Shown: in pieces, positions 41,941 through 49,693 of the stretch | Numbering within the stretch: position 1 is the first letter of the stretch | Layout of the letters: every line of letters begins with the position of its first letter | Origin: Bradyrhizobium sp. SZCCT0153 | Lineage (GTDB): Bacteria > Pseudomonadota > Alphaproteobacteria > Rhizobiales > Xanthobacteraceae | Reading direction: 5' to 3' | DNA: 64,000 bases | Assembly (NCBI RefSeq): GCF_018129995.1 | Contig: NZ_JAFCKS010000006.1 | Span: forward strand, 124,001-188,000 | Translations under genes and position numbers: made by a program | Notes under the pieces: model-generated | Database searches by the model: none | What the model was told of the DNA's origin: nothing | The model's input: only the letters and a program-made list of their open reading frames with translations

Positions 41941-42291
41941 GATCCCTGCCTCCAAACGGGTCTGTTGGGACCTCTCTTGTCCGAACAGTCTTGATGCCAA
42001 CAGTCCTGAACGGACAGTCTTGCACGAAAAGGCACGTCGCGCGTCGATTGTTCGGAGGACGGTGTGGCGGCGCAATGGCGCAATTCGGCGAAAACGGGCT
42101 TTTCGGCGAGGTGTTGCGCGGGCGCAACGCGGGTTCCATCGCGGGTTCCATGGGGGCCACGGCGTGACATAGCCGGCAAATGGAGCACGCATTGGCGTCA
42201 ACTTGAAGCAGTTGAGTTTACTCAATCTTGGATTGTGATGAGGCATTTTTCGCGCGCCGGCAATTGCGGTGAAGTTGGGAAGGATAGGATC

Positions 42292-42462
42292 GTGAAATTG
42301 AAATGCCTGTTGGCCGAATTTGCCGCCGATGAATCCGGCGCGACCGCGATCGAATACGGCCTGATCGCAGCCGGCATCGCGCTCGCCATCATCGAGATCA
42401 TCTATGCGCTTGGCACCAATCTCGTCGCAAAGCTGCAATCGCTGGCAACGGCGTTGAAATAA
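42292..42462 (+). CDS. Flp-type pilin component
   Basis: The 56-residue protein matches Flp pilins: a short basic leader, then ESGATAIEYGLIAAGIALAI, with the conserved glutamate five residues after the likely processing site, and a hydrophobic helix. Flp pilins are assembled into tad pili used for surface attachment; no tad genes are present here, so this is an orphan copy. The start is GTG at 42292, after AGGAT. It lies in the region upstream of the M15-peptidase gene. Confidence 0.88.
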   Translation: MKLKCLLAEFAADESGATAIEYGLIAAGIALAIIEIIYALGTNLVAKLQSLATALK

Positions 42463-42901
42463 GCTGCGTGGCGTGGCCCCAGGTCACTGCATCAACATCG
42501 TCATTTGGAGCAGAGCGAAGCGATCAACGGTCGCTTCGCGTAGCTCCGCTGGGCTTGCCATGACGCCGGGCGGGCTGATGCTTTTGCGGCAACCTTGCCG
42601 CGGCCGGCGCATCGGTCGGCGATGACGCATTCCTCGTTTCGTCTGATGGACGCCTTCGACCCCACCGAGCCCGCGATGCTGCACGATCGGCTCTCCGACA
42701 CGACGGCTGGGGCAATGTGCTCGGCGTCTGAGGACCGCTCACAAAAGCGTCATGTCGCGCCCGGCGTGATTCGGCCAAGGCTTTGTGCGGATTAAACATA
42801 TTGTCATGCGCCAAGCGCGATATTGCAATGCAGCAACGCATGTCGCAATGCAGCAAACCCTGCATAAATATGCTCCGACCCTTCCATCAGGAGCATCATC
42901 A
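42463..42901. other. Gene-free stretch with a direct repeat
   Basis: This 439-base stretch lies between the pilin gene and a small exported protein gene. It contains two direct copies of GCAATGCAGCAA at 42825-42836 and 42845-42856, 20 bases apart, shortly upstream of the latter gene. A 66-residue frame near 42595 lacks a ribosome site and is not supported. Confidence 0.45.
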
Positions 42902-43156
42902 ATGAACAAGAAAACTCTATCGATCGCCGCCGCTATCCTGACGATCGCGGGCAGCACCGCGGCGTTTGCCGCCGAGCTGCCGACCTTTGAGGCCAACGGT
43001 TTTCCGGTCTCCCCCCTGCAGGTGCGTGTGCTCGGTGCCGCCGATGTCGAGCAGCAGGCAACCGCGCCGACCACCGTCGCTTCGGTCCACCAGATCCGCG
43101 TGCTGACGCCGCGCAAGGTCAAGACTGCCGGCGTCACGACGGGCACCGCTCGCTGA
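42902..43156 (+). CDS. Small exported hypothetical protein, 84 residues
   Basis: The signal peptide is MNKKTLSIAAAILTIAGSTA, followed by ELPTFEANGFPVSPLQVRVL. The mature part is short and ends HQIRVLTPRKVKTAGVTTG. GGAG lies about eight bases before the ATG. A strong terminator follows at 43212-43246, so it is a single-gene unit. Direct repeats lie upstream. No family is recognised. Confidence 0.75.
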   Translation: MNKKTLSIAAAILTIAGSTAAFAAELPTFEANGFPVSPLQVRVLGAADVEQQATAPTTVASVHQIRVLTPRKVKTAGVTTGTAR

Positions 43157-43211
43157 TCTGAGTTCGCCCGAAGACAATTGATTGAGGCTCGTCTCCTCCC
43201 GAGACTGCTTG

Positions 43212-43246
43212 GACCGCGTTCCCTTCGGGGAGCGCGGTCTTTTTTT
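43212..43246 (+). terminator. Rho-independent terminator
   Basis: GACCGCGTTCCC and GGGGAGCGCGGTC form a strong stem capped by a TTCG-type loop and followed by seven thymines. It lies 56 bases after the stop of the gene at 42902-43156. Confidence 0.92.
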
Positions 43247-43410
43247 GCGGATTGAGAAAATTGCGGCAAGAAAAAGCGCGCCCATGTGCCGGTTGTGTAC
43301 GGCCGTTCAAGGCGAGTGTGATCTCCTTAATAGTTGCTTTGCGGATCGGGGCGCCTGATGCGGGTGCCGAATATTGAGCGGCCAAGAATCATTTTCATAA
43401 TGGAGCCGTA

Positions 43411-43557
43411 ATGCCCGTTGTACAGAAAGCCGTTATTGCAAGCGCCTCGCCGCGCGCATTTATCCTCAAGCATCTCGCCTTGTTCGCAGCCGCTGCGCTG
43501 TTCGTGTTCGTTCTGAGCCTGAGTTACGGGCTCGATCTCAGCCCCGGTTTTTTTTAG
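43411..43557 (+). CDS. Very small membrane protein, 48 residues
   Basis: The ATG at 43411 has GGAG five bases upstream. The product has a basic start (MPVVQKAVIASASPRAFILK), one membrane segment (HLALFAAAALFVFVLSLS) and ends YGLDLSPGFF. It has good codon use for its size and no competing frame on its strand. Similar peptides occur in Bradyrhizobium. The last 20 bases overlap the tail of the convergent AraC remnant, including a T-run. Function unknown. Confidence 0.65.
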   Translation: MPVVQKAVIASASPRAFILKHLALFAAAALFVFVLSLSYGLDLSPGFF

Positions 43558-43864
43558 CGCGCAAGCTCGACGGCGCGCGGCCGTAGAACTCGGCGAACGC
43601 GGCGTTGAATCTCCGCAGGCTGCCGAAGCCGGCCTGGAACGCGATGTCGGTCATGGTGCGGCCGCCGGCATCGAGCAGGCGTTTTGCGCGCTGGACCCGC
43701 AGCGTCTTCGCAAGCTGCCGCGGCGTGGCGCCGACGTAGCGCTCGAATAATCGCGCCAGATGGCGCGAGGAGATGCCGAGCCGCATCGCGAGAGACACCA
43801 CCGATTCCGCGTCGAGCGCGCCGTCGTTGATCAGCTTCACCGCGCGCGCGACCGCGCCGTCCAT
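43538..43864 (-). pseudogene. AraC-family regulator remnant (DNA-binding domain only)
   Basis: The 108-residue product is an intact AraC/Ada-type helix-turn-helix domain (VSLAMRLGISSRHLARLFER, then TPRQLAKTLRVQRAKRLLDA and DIAFQAGFGSLRRFNAAFAE) with the usual N-terminal sensing or methyltransferase domain missing. At its upstream edge the sequence runs directly into the remnant of an unrelated gene on the other strand (43868-44044), so the loss looks like a deletion junction. It could still be expressed as a small DNA-binding protein. Confidence 0.65.
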
Positions 43865-43867
43865 GCC

Positions 43868-44044
43868 GGCGGCGATGTCGTGATCGTCGAGGAGCGGATG
43901 CGCGCCACGCTTGCCGGCGGCAGGCCGTACGAGAACGATTATTGTTTCGTGTTCACGGTGGCCGGCGACAAGATCCGAAAGGTCAGGGAATACACGGACA
44001 CGCGCAAGGGATGGCGGATGGTGTTCGGCGAGGAGGCACGATGA
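43868..44044 (+). pseudogene. SnoaL/NTF2-like protein remnant, C-terminal part
   Basis: The reading frame gives VVIVEERMRATLAGGRPYEN, then DYCFVFTVAGDKIRKVREYT and ending KGWRMVFGEEAR. This is the C-terminal half of a SnoaL-like (NTF2-fold) protein; the N-terminal half and any start are missing. The junction with the AraC remnant lies around 43865-43880. Confidence 0.6.
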
Positions 44045-44124
44045 GCAGGCGCGCCTGCCGCTGCGTGCCAGCCCTGCAGCCGCGTGGGTTGAGCCGGCTC
44101 GCGCGCTGACATAAGGCTTGCGCC

Positions 44125-45048
44125 ATGGATCAGCGAACGAGCGGCGCTGACGCTCTCACCCAGAAGAACGATGCGGCGCCGGCACTGATCGGCGTCGTCT
44201 GCGGCCTGTCCGCGGCGGTGTTCTGGGCGCTCGGCTTTGCCGGCACGCGGCACGGCCTGAAGGTCGGATTCACGCCGGTCGATCTGCTCGTGCATCGCTA
44301 CGTCTGGAGCGGCATCGCCTTCCTGCCGCTGGTGCTCCGCGCCGGCATCTCCGATCTCTGCGGCATCGGCTGGGGCAGGGGCCTTGTGCTGATGGTGCTC
44401 GGCGGCCCCGTGATGTCGCTGATCTCCTACACCGGCTTCCTGTTCGTGCCGCTCGGCCACGGCAGCGTGATCCAGCCCTCCTGCGCCACGCTCGGGGGAC
44501 TGCTGCTCGCCGCGTTGTTTCTCAAGGAGAAGGTCTCCGTCTCGCGCTTTGCCGGCGCCTTCGTCATCGTCGGCGGTCTCGGTGTGATCGGCGCGGAATC
44601 GATCGGCCATATCGGCGCCGACGGCGTGCTGGGCGATCTGACCTTCGTGCTGACAGGATTGATGTTCGCCGGCTTCGGCACGCTGTTGCGCCACTGGCGT
44701 GTCTCGGCGGTGTCGGCAGCCCTCGTCATCAACGTGCTGTCGCTGCTGCTGCTGCCGATCTACATCGCGACCGTCGGTCTCGCGCATGTCGCGGCCATCG
44801 GCGTCAGGGAGAACGCCATCCAGGCGCTGGCGCAGGGCGTGCTCGCCGGCCCCGCCGCGCTCTATCTGTTCGCCGTCTCGGTGCAGCGCCTCGGTGTCGC
44901 CCGCGCCGCCGTGGTGCCCGCCTGCGTGCCGGCGCTGACGGTGCTCACCGGCTGGCTGCTGCTCGGTGAGCCGCCGACGATGTTGCAGACGGCGGGATTG
45001 GTGACGGTGCTGTGCGGGTTCTACCTGGCGCAGCGGCAGCGCTCCTGA
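44125..45048 (+). CDS. EamA-family (DMT superfamily) transporter
   Basis: The 307-residue protein has ten predicted membrane segments in two EamA repeats: GVVCGLSAAVFWALGFAGTR near the start and LTFVLTGLMFAGFGTLLRHW opening the second half, ending GWLLLGEPPTMLQTAGLVTV. EamA proteins export or import amino acids and other metabolites; the substrate cannot be told. It begins shortly after the decayed AraC/SnoaL region. A second, distinct EamA transporter lies at 58069-58965. Confidence 0.9.
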   Translation: MDQRTSGADALTQKNDAAPALIGVVCGLSAAVFWALGFAGTRHGLKVGFTPVDLLVHRYVWSGIAFLPLVLRAGISDLCGIGWGRGLVLMVLGGPVMSLISYTGFLFVPLGHGSVIQPSCATLGGLLLAALFLKEKVSVSRFAGAFVIVGGLGVIGAESIGHIGADGVLGDLTFVLTGLMFAGFGTLLRHWRVSAVSAALVINVLSLLLLPIYIATVGLAHVAAIGVRENAIQALAQGVLAGPAALYLFAVSVQRLGVARAAVVPACVPALTVLTGWLLLGEPPTMLQTAGLVTVLCGFYLAQRQRS

Positions 45049-45064
45049 AATTGCCTTTGCAGGC

Positions 45065-45355
45065 TCACCAGTCGATCGCGGCGAACTTCAGGCCGCGCTC
45101 GTCGAGCTCCTGCCTGAGCTGCTCGGCGCGCTGCCTGGCGGAGGTGCCGAGCAGCCGGTATCTGCTTCCCAGCGCCTTGTCGGCTGCGACCTGATGCCGG
45201 ATGTTGTCGTACAGCCTCAAAACGGCTTGATCGCTCAGACTTTCGAATTTGCACTCGGGCTGGTTCAGCGGACGGTCCTCCCGCAACTGGCTGATTGCGT
45301 CTTCGCCAGTTGCTGCCGACTGGGATACCGGGCCGCGGCGCGGGCGTATGTCCAC
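45065..45355 (-). CDS. Hypothetical protein, 96 residues
   Basis: The protein is soluble and helical: LNQPECKFESLSDQAVLRLY, then DNIRHQVAADKALGSRYRLL and QRAEQLRQELDERGLKFAAI. The start is a GTG at 45355 with no clear ribosome site, so the N terminus is uncertain. It lies just downstream of the YjdM gene on the same strand and convergent with the EamA gene. No family is recognised. Confidence 0.45.
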   Translation of the reverse strand: MDIRPRRGPVSQSAATGEDAISQLREDRPLNQPECKFESLSDQAVLRLYDNIRHQVAADKALGSRYRLLGTSARQRAEQLRQELDERGLKFAAIDW

Positions 45356-45400
45356 TTTTGAACATACGGCCCATCGCGTGCGGAACAGGACGGCGGGTTG

Positions 45401-45751
45401 CTATGCCTTTTTGACGAACTCCGACTTCAAGTTCATCGCGCCGATGCCGTCGATCTTGCAAGCGATGTTGTGGCCGTCGCTGGCGTCCTGCAGGCGGATG
45501 TTGCGGACCTTGGTGCCGCCCTTGACCACCGAGGACGAGCCCTTGACCTTGAGGTCCTTCATCACGATGACGCTGTCGCCGTCGACGAGCGCATTGCCGT
45601 GGGCATCGCGCACGCTGGCTTCCTGCGGCGCATCCGTGGCCGCATCGGCCGCGGTGCTCCACTCATGGGCGCATTCCGGGCAGATCCAGAGATCGCGATC
45701 CTGATAGGCATGCTCCGAATTGCATTTCGGGCATTTCACGGCGTCAGTCAT
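45401..45751 (-). CDS. YjdM/PhnA-family zinc-ribbon protein
   Basis: The 116-residue protein has an N-terminal zinc ribbon (VKCPKCNSEHAYQDRD, WICPECAHEW) and a C-terminal PhnA-like domain (LVDGDSVIVMKDLKVKGSSS, then VVKGGTKVRNIRLQD). Once linked to alkylphosphonate use, the family's role is not settled. The start at 45751 is clear. A further small gene lies downstream on the same strand. Confidence 0.9.
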   Translation of the reverse strand: MTDAVKCPKCNSEHAYQDRDLWICPECAHEWSTAADAATDAPQEASVRDAHGNALVDGDSVIVMKDLKVKGSSSVVKGGTKVRNIRLQDASDGHNIACKIDGIGAMNLKSEFVKKA

Positions 45752-45860
45752 GGTTGGTGTTGTCTCCGGTCGCGTGCGCGGCGCACCGTAGGGGCGGGGA
45801 ACGGGAATGCAAGGGAAAGCTGCGGGCTGCCTGCGCCCGTCGTCGCCTGCCGGTGCGATA

Positions 45861-46034
45861 TCACCGAAACAGCGCGACGAAGATCACGTAGAGCCAGCCC
45901 AGGATGCCGTGGATGATCGCCCACAGGATCGAATGGTTGTTGGTGTAGGAGATCGCGATCGCCAGCGCCGAGCCGAAGCCGAAGCCGTATTTCGCGCCCT
46001 CGACGCGGACGCCGTAATAGCGGTTGCCGTTCAT
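45861..46034 (-). CDS. Very small membrane protein, 57 residues
   Basis: The ATG at 46034 is preceded by GGAGG six bases upstream, a near-ideal site. The product reads MNGNRYYGVRVEGAKYGFGF, then SALAIAISYTNNHSILWAII and HGILGWLYVIFVALFR, with two hydrophobic stretches. It may be a small inner-membrane protein. The codon pattern and ribosome site support it despite the short length. No family is recognised. Confidence 0.7.
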   Translation of the reverse strand: MNGNRYYGVRVEGAKYGFGFGSALAIAISYTNNHSILWAIIHGILGWLYVIFVALFR

Positions 46035-46229
46035 GGTGATCCTCCTGATCGTGGATGGGCCTCAGCGTAAGCGATGTCCGTCATTTTCGCGATGGGCATC
46101 CGCGCCACCCATCGTGTCGCCCCGTCATTCGGGCAATGCCGGCCGTCGCCGATCTCTTGATGCAGGTCAACCTGGTCTGCCCGCATCGACCTACGCTCTC
46201 GAGCTACGCAGCAATGGCGAGGTGAGACC

Positions 46230-46589
46230 ATGTCGCGCAGCGTTCGAATTTACGTCGGCCTCGGCATCCTGATCGCGTTGTCGCTGCTGTTTCTCTTCAG
46301 CGTCGTCCACACGGCCGGCGGCGCATCCAGGCCCGCCTCACGCTCGGCAGCGGAGGGACATCGTCTTGCGCTGGCATGGTGTCAGCCGTGCCACGCGGTC
46401 GAGCCGCGCATGGCCGGGCTGTTCGACGAGGCCCCGAGTTTCCAGGCGGTCGCAAACCGGAGCGGCACCACCGCGCTGTCGCTCAAGGTGTTCTGGAGGA
46501 CCAGCCATCAGAACATGCCGAATCTGGTGATCTCGCCGGAGCAGGCCGATGCGCTGTCGAACTATATTCTGAGCTTGAGAAGCAATTAG
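46230..46589 (+). CDS. Membrane-anchored class I cytochrome c
   Basis: The 119-residue protein has an N-terminal membrane anchor (VRIYVGLGILIALSLLFLFS), a haem site CQPCH near residue 51 (LALAWCQPCHAVEPRM) and a probable axial methionine in SHQNMPNLVIS. It ends with the terminal helix ADALSNYILSLRSN. This is the standard class I cytochrome c fold. It probably works in periplasmic electron transfer. No oxidase or reductase is adjacent. Confidence 0.85.
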   Translation: MSRSVRIYVGLGILIALSLLFLFSVVHTAGGASRPASRSAAEGHRLALAWCQPCHAVEPRMAGLFDEAPSFQAVANRSGTTALSLKVFWRTSHQNMPNLVISPEQADALSNYILSLRSN

Positions 46590-46741
46590 CCGCAGCCGGT
46601 GATTCCGGATCACGCATCGTCGATGACGCGTGCCGCGGCTACCAGCTCATGCACATCGCGGATCTCTTGATGGTCAGCCTCGACGGGCTCGTGGCGGGCC
46701 CCAAGCCCGAGGATGCCGACGCGGCGTAGGGGTGGACCTGT

Positions 46742-46923
46742 GCCGGACAAGCAAAAAGTTCGAAAACAACCCCATGCACAGTAGAAATCCTGAAGGGTTT
46801 CAGGCTGCTGTGATTCCGAAAATGTCGGACCGCGCGGGGCCTCCTGCGGGCCAAGCGGTGACTTCGGCGATACCGAAAATCGTTTGACCCGTCGGGCAAA
46901 ACAGGGGCATGATGGCATCGTGG
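46742..46923. repeat. Dispersed Bradyrhizobium-type repeat, copy 2
   Basis: Same ends as copy 1 (3309-3440): AAAACAACCCCATGCACAGT at the left and GACCCGTCGGGCAAAACAGG at the right, with GGCATGATG after it. The centre is about 50 bases longer and unlike that of copy 1. It lies in the gene-free stretch 46590-46978, which otherwise holds only a short unrecognised frame around 46650-46729. Confidence 0.75.
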
Positions 46924-46978
46924 CGAAGGTTGCGACGGCCAGGGTGCTTGTGCCTCGCCGCGCCGGCCGTGGGGCGAG

Positions 46979-47656
46979 ATGCCGAAGACACCGCAAAGAA
47001 AACTCAAGACCTACCAGACCTCGCTCGGCTTCTACGACCAGGCGGTCGCCGCGCCCTCGATGAAGGCGGCGCTGGAGGCCTGGGGCGCCAGCTCCAACCT
47101 GTTCCATCAGGGCGTCGCGAAGGAGACCGACGACCCCGACATCGTCGCCGCGACCATGGCCAGCCCCGGCATCGTGCTCAGGCGCCCGGTCGGATCGGAC
47201 GGCGCATTCAGCGAGAACGCCGCGCTGCCGACCGATCTTGCGGACGGCGAGGCCGGGCCGAAGCGCAAAGCCAGGTCTGAGGCTAAGTCCAAGGCCAGGT
47301 CCAAGGCCAAGTCCAGATCAGACAAGCGCGCGGCCAGGAGCGCAGGCAAACCGTCCCGCAAAATCGACGACCGGCAAGCGCAAAAGGCCGCCGCGGCGTT
47401 CGAGAAGGAAGAGCGGCGCCGGGACGCCGAGCGCCGCAAGGAGGAGGCGGCCCGCGCCAGGCAGCGCGCGCGGCGTGACAAGGCGGTGGCGACTGCGCAG
47501 GCCGCATTGGACGAGGCCAGGCGCGAGCACGAGGTTCGAGCCGAGGCGATCGAAGCCGAGCGCGCCGCGCTGGATCAGCGCGCCGAGGCGGAGCAGGCCC
47601 GGTGGGACAAGCAGAGGGTGAAGCTGGCGGAGGCGGTGCGCCGGGCGCGGGAGTAG
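46979..47656 (+). CDS. Coiled-coil, charged hypothetical protein
   Basis: The 225-residue protein opens with a compact segment (KLKTYQTSLGFYDQAVAAPS, then MKAALEAWGASSNLFHQGVA) and continues as a long charged coiled coil from about residue 95 (KARSEAKSKARSKAKSRSDK, then FEKEERRRDAERRKEEAARA). The first part looks like a conserved domain found in Bradyrhizobium proteins annotated as TolA-like, but true TolA features are absent. No membrane segment or signal peptide is visible. Function is unknown. Confidence 0.7.
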   Translation: MPKTPQRKLKTYQTSLGFYDQAVAAPSMKAALEAWGASSNLFHQGVAKETDDPDIVAATMASPGIVLRRPVGSDGAFSENAALPTDLADGEAGPKRKARSEAKSKARSKAKSRSDKRAARSAGKPSRKIDDRQAQKAAAAFEKEERRRDAERRKEEAARARQRARRDKAVATAQAALDEARREHEVRAEAIEAERAALDQRAEAEQARWDKQRVKLAEAVRRARE

Positions 47657-47717
47657 GGGGCGTGCGGCGGAAGCTATCACGGAGGAGCATTTGGCCCGGA
47701 CGTGCCGTCACATTCTC

Positions 47718-47805
47718 CGTCATTGCGAGCGAAGCGAAGCAATCCAGAATCCCTCCGCCGAGGCAGGCTGGATTGCTTCGTCGCAAGGGCTCCTCGCAAT
47801 GACGG
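47718..47805. repeat. Palindromic dispersed repeat
   Basis: CCGTCATTGCGAG (47718-47730) pairs with CTCGCAATGACGG (47793-47805), and GAAGCAATCCAG with CTGGATTGCTTC. The inner loop is about 20 bases. It is a type of palindromic unit widespread in alphaproteobacterial genomes. Confidence 0.85.
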
Positions 47806-47873
47806 TCGCCGGCAGCGAATTCAGCTTGCCTTGCTCGGCGTCCTTTTGCACTCTGGCGGGAAGGAGACAACGC

Positions 47874-48155
47874 ATGAAGATAAACACCGCCGCGTGTGCG
47901 TTCGGAACGGCCCTGGTCCTGTGCAGCCTGGGCACGTCAGGTGCTGAAGCCCGGGCGCGAAAGGCCTATGTCGTTCGCGAGCCGCAGCAGAGGCTTGTCG
48001 TCACGGCGCCCGTGCTCAGGCCGACGCCGTGGGATTACAACATTGTTCCGCGGTATCGTTATCGCCCTGAAGACGACCGCGTCGATCCCTACGGCCCGCC
48101 GCTGGTGCCGTCATATGTGCGCTATGAGGGATGGCGCTGGCCGTATTGGTGGTGA
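47874..48155 (+). CDS. Small exported hypothetical protein, 93 residues
   Basis: The ATG at 47874 follows GAAGGAG. The signal peptide is MKINTAACAFGTALVLCSLG. The mature part is rich in arginine, proline and tyrosine (PTPWDYNIVPRYRYRPEDDR, then PYGPPLVPSYVRYEGWRW). It may be a small envelope-associated protein. An upstream frame reads through the palindromic repeat and is not used. Confidence 0.75.
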   Translation: MKINTAACAFGTALVLCSLGTSGAEARARKAYVVREPQQRLVVTAPVLRPTPWDYNIVPRYRYRPEDDRVDPYGPPLVPSYVRYEGWRWPYWW

Positions 48156-48229
48156 AGGCCACCGACGGACGCGGAATGGAATGAATAAAGCGTCGGGTGG
48201 GTGGGTTTGACCGCGTCAACTCCGCTCCT

Positions 48230-48341
48230 CTCCTCATCCCGAGGAGCGCGGAACGCGCGTCTCGAAGGATGGCTCCGGGCGAGATCCGGGCCTTCATGGT
48301 TCGAGACGCGCTTCGCGCTCCTCACCATGAGGGTCTCATGA
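48230..48341. repeat. Dispersed repeat of the composite family
   Basis: The segment has CCTCATCCCGAGGAGCGCG, TCTCGAAGGATGG, TTCATGGTTCGAGACGCGC and CTCCTCACCATGAGGGTCTC. It shares the TCGAGACGC and CTCACCATGAGG pattern with the inner element at 8608-8740. The right end abuts a stray copy of part of the lytic-transglycosylase gene. Together with 48342-48420 it accounts for much of the gene-free stretch 48156-48620. Confidence 0.7.
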
Positions 48342-48420
48342 CGCCGCAAGCCGCAGAAATTGCCGCTTCATCGCGTTGACCCTTGGCTTGCGACGGGTGA
48401 TCGCCGCAGCGCTCGCCGTC
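48342..48420. pseudogene. Fragment duplicating the 3' end of the lytic transglycosylase gene
   Basis: CGCCGCAAGCCGCAGAAATT, then GCCGCTTCATCGCGTTGACC and GATCGCCGCAGCGCTCGCCG match 49709-49793, the last codons of the transglycosylase gene, with a short internal gap. It cannot be translated as part of a gene. It sits next to the dispersed repeat at 48230-48341. Confidence 0.7.
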
Positions 48421-48592
48421 GGCATTGTGGGGTTCGGATTGCGCAGACTGTGCGCTTGGTTAACGCGCGAGCGTTGAAATCTCGCCTGTTTTTCCTCTGA
48501 TCGCGTCTTTTCAGGTCCGGACTCCGTGCTCCTACGGCCGCCCGGGTCCTTGCGAGAAACAACATGCGTCTATAGGTTGCGCTGCAGTAGCG

Positions 48593-48607
48593 TTAATTTT
48601 CCGTAAA
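48593..48607. promoter_or_regulatory. Degenerate CtrA-like box upstream of the desaturase gene
   Basis: The site reads TTAATTTTCCGTAAA (TTAA-N7-TAAA), one change from the full pattern, 14 bases upstream of the desaturase start. On its own it is weak evidence. Confidence 0.25.
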
Positions 48608-48620
48608 TGGACTGGCTGAA

Positions 48621-49625
48621 ATGACCGTAATCGAAAGCGTGGCGTCGGAAGCAGATGCGGACCCCAAAATGCCGCCGGGCGTGCTGTTCGAAGGTCCGGT
48701 GGTCGACGCCAAGTTTCTCGATTCCTATATCGCGTTCGGCTTCATGATCGGCGGTTCGATCGCCGCGCTGGTCTGGGCGGTCTGGCAGGGCATCGGCCGT
48801 GTCGAGGTTTCGGTCTTCGTCGGCATGTTCGTGCTGACCACGATCGGGATCGGCTTCATGCATCGCTACTTCGTGCACCGGAGCTTTCGGTGCAATCCGG
48901 TCATGCGCACGATCTTCGCCGCGATCGCCACGCTGGCGGTGCAGGGCTCGATCCTGAAGTGGGTGAGCAACCATCGCCGGCACCATCTTCACTCCGACAA
49001 GCCCGGCGACGTCCACAGCCCTTACTATGACGGCAGCGGCAACCGCTATCTCAGCTTCGTCAAGGGATTCATGCATGCGCAAGGCGGCTGGGTGTGGGAC
49101 CAGGCCACGACCGACGGCGAATACTACGCCAAGGATATCCTGGCCGACCCGATCTCGATGTTCTTCACCAGGACGCGCTGGTACTGGTACGCGATCTCGG
49201 CGGTGATCATTCCGGGCGCGATCGGCTACGCGTTCGGCGGCGTGCACACGATGATCGGCTGCGTGTTGTTCTCCGGCCTGTTCCGCAGCTATCTCATGAC
49301 CATGGCGACCTCGCTCGTGAACTCGGTCTGCCACAGCGAGGGCCACTACGGCTACCGCCGCTTCAAGACCGACGACGGCACCACCAACGAGCTGGTGACA
49401 ACGATCCTCACCTTCGGCGAGGGGCTGCACAACAACCATCACCGCTTTCCGCGCGACGCCTATCTGTCGCACGCCTGGTACGAGATCGACATCAACGGCC
49501 TGATCATTCTGGGATTGGGCAAGCTCGGCCTCGTGCACGATATCTTCATGGCCGGAAGCCGGGCTGCGCGCGCAGGTGCGGAGGGCGGGAAGGCTTCGGT
49601 GCCGGATACGGAAGCGGCGGTCTGA
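48621..49625 (+). CDS. Acyl-CoA/fatty-acid desaturase
   Basis: The 334-residue membrane protein carries the three histidine boxes of acyl-lipid desaturases: HRYFVHRSF (HxxxxH), HRRHHLHSD (HxxHH), and HNNHHRFPRD (HNNHH). Four membrane segments surround them (for example FMIGGSIAALVWAVW). The boxes bind a di-iron centre that inserts a cis double bond, most likely at delta-9. Related desaturases in rhizobia respond to temperature or membrane stress. The start is ATG at 48621. Confidence 0.92.
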   Translation: MTVIESVASEADADPKMPPGVLFEGPVVDAKFLDSYIAFGFMIGGSIAALVWAVWQGIGRVEVSVFVGMFVLTTIGIGFMHRYFVHRSFRCNPVMRTIFAAIATLAVQGSILKWVSNHRRHHLHSDKPGDVHSPYYDGSGNRYLSFVKGFMHAQGGWVWDQATTDGEYYAKDILADPISMFFTRTRWYWYAISAVIIPGAIGYAFGGVHTMIGCVLFSGLFRSYLMTMATSLVNSVCHSEGHYGYRRFKTDDGTTNELVTTILTFGEGLHNNHHRFPRDAYLSHAWYEIDINGLIILGLGKLGLVHDIFMAGSRAARAGAEGGKASVPDTEAAV

Positions 49626-49693
49626 AGCACGAATAGCCGCCGCCGTGGAATGATGGGTTTCGCAAGTGCTCTCCCCATCCTGCGGACCGTGCG

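Noticed and set aside
42595..42795. 66-codon plus-strand frame
   Set aside because: No ribosome site, no signal peptide or homology, and it lies in an otherwise non-coding stretch.
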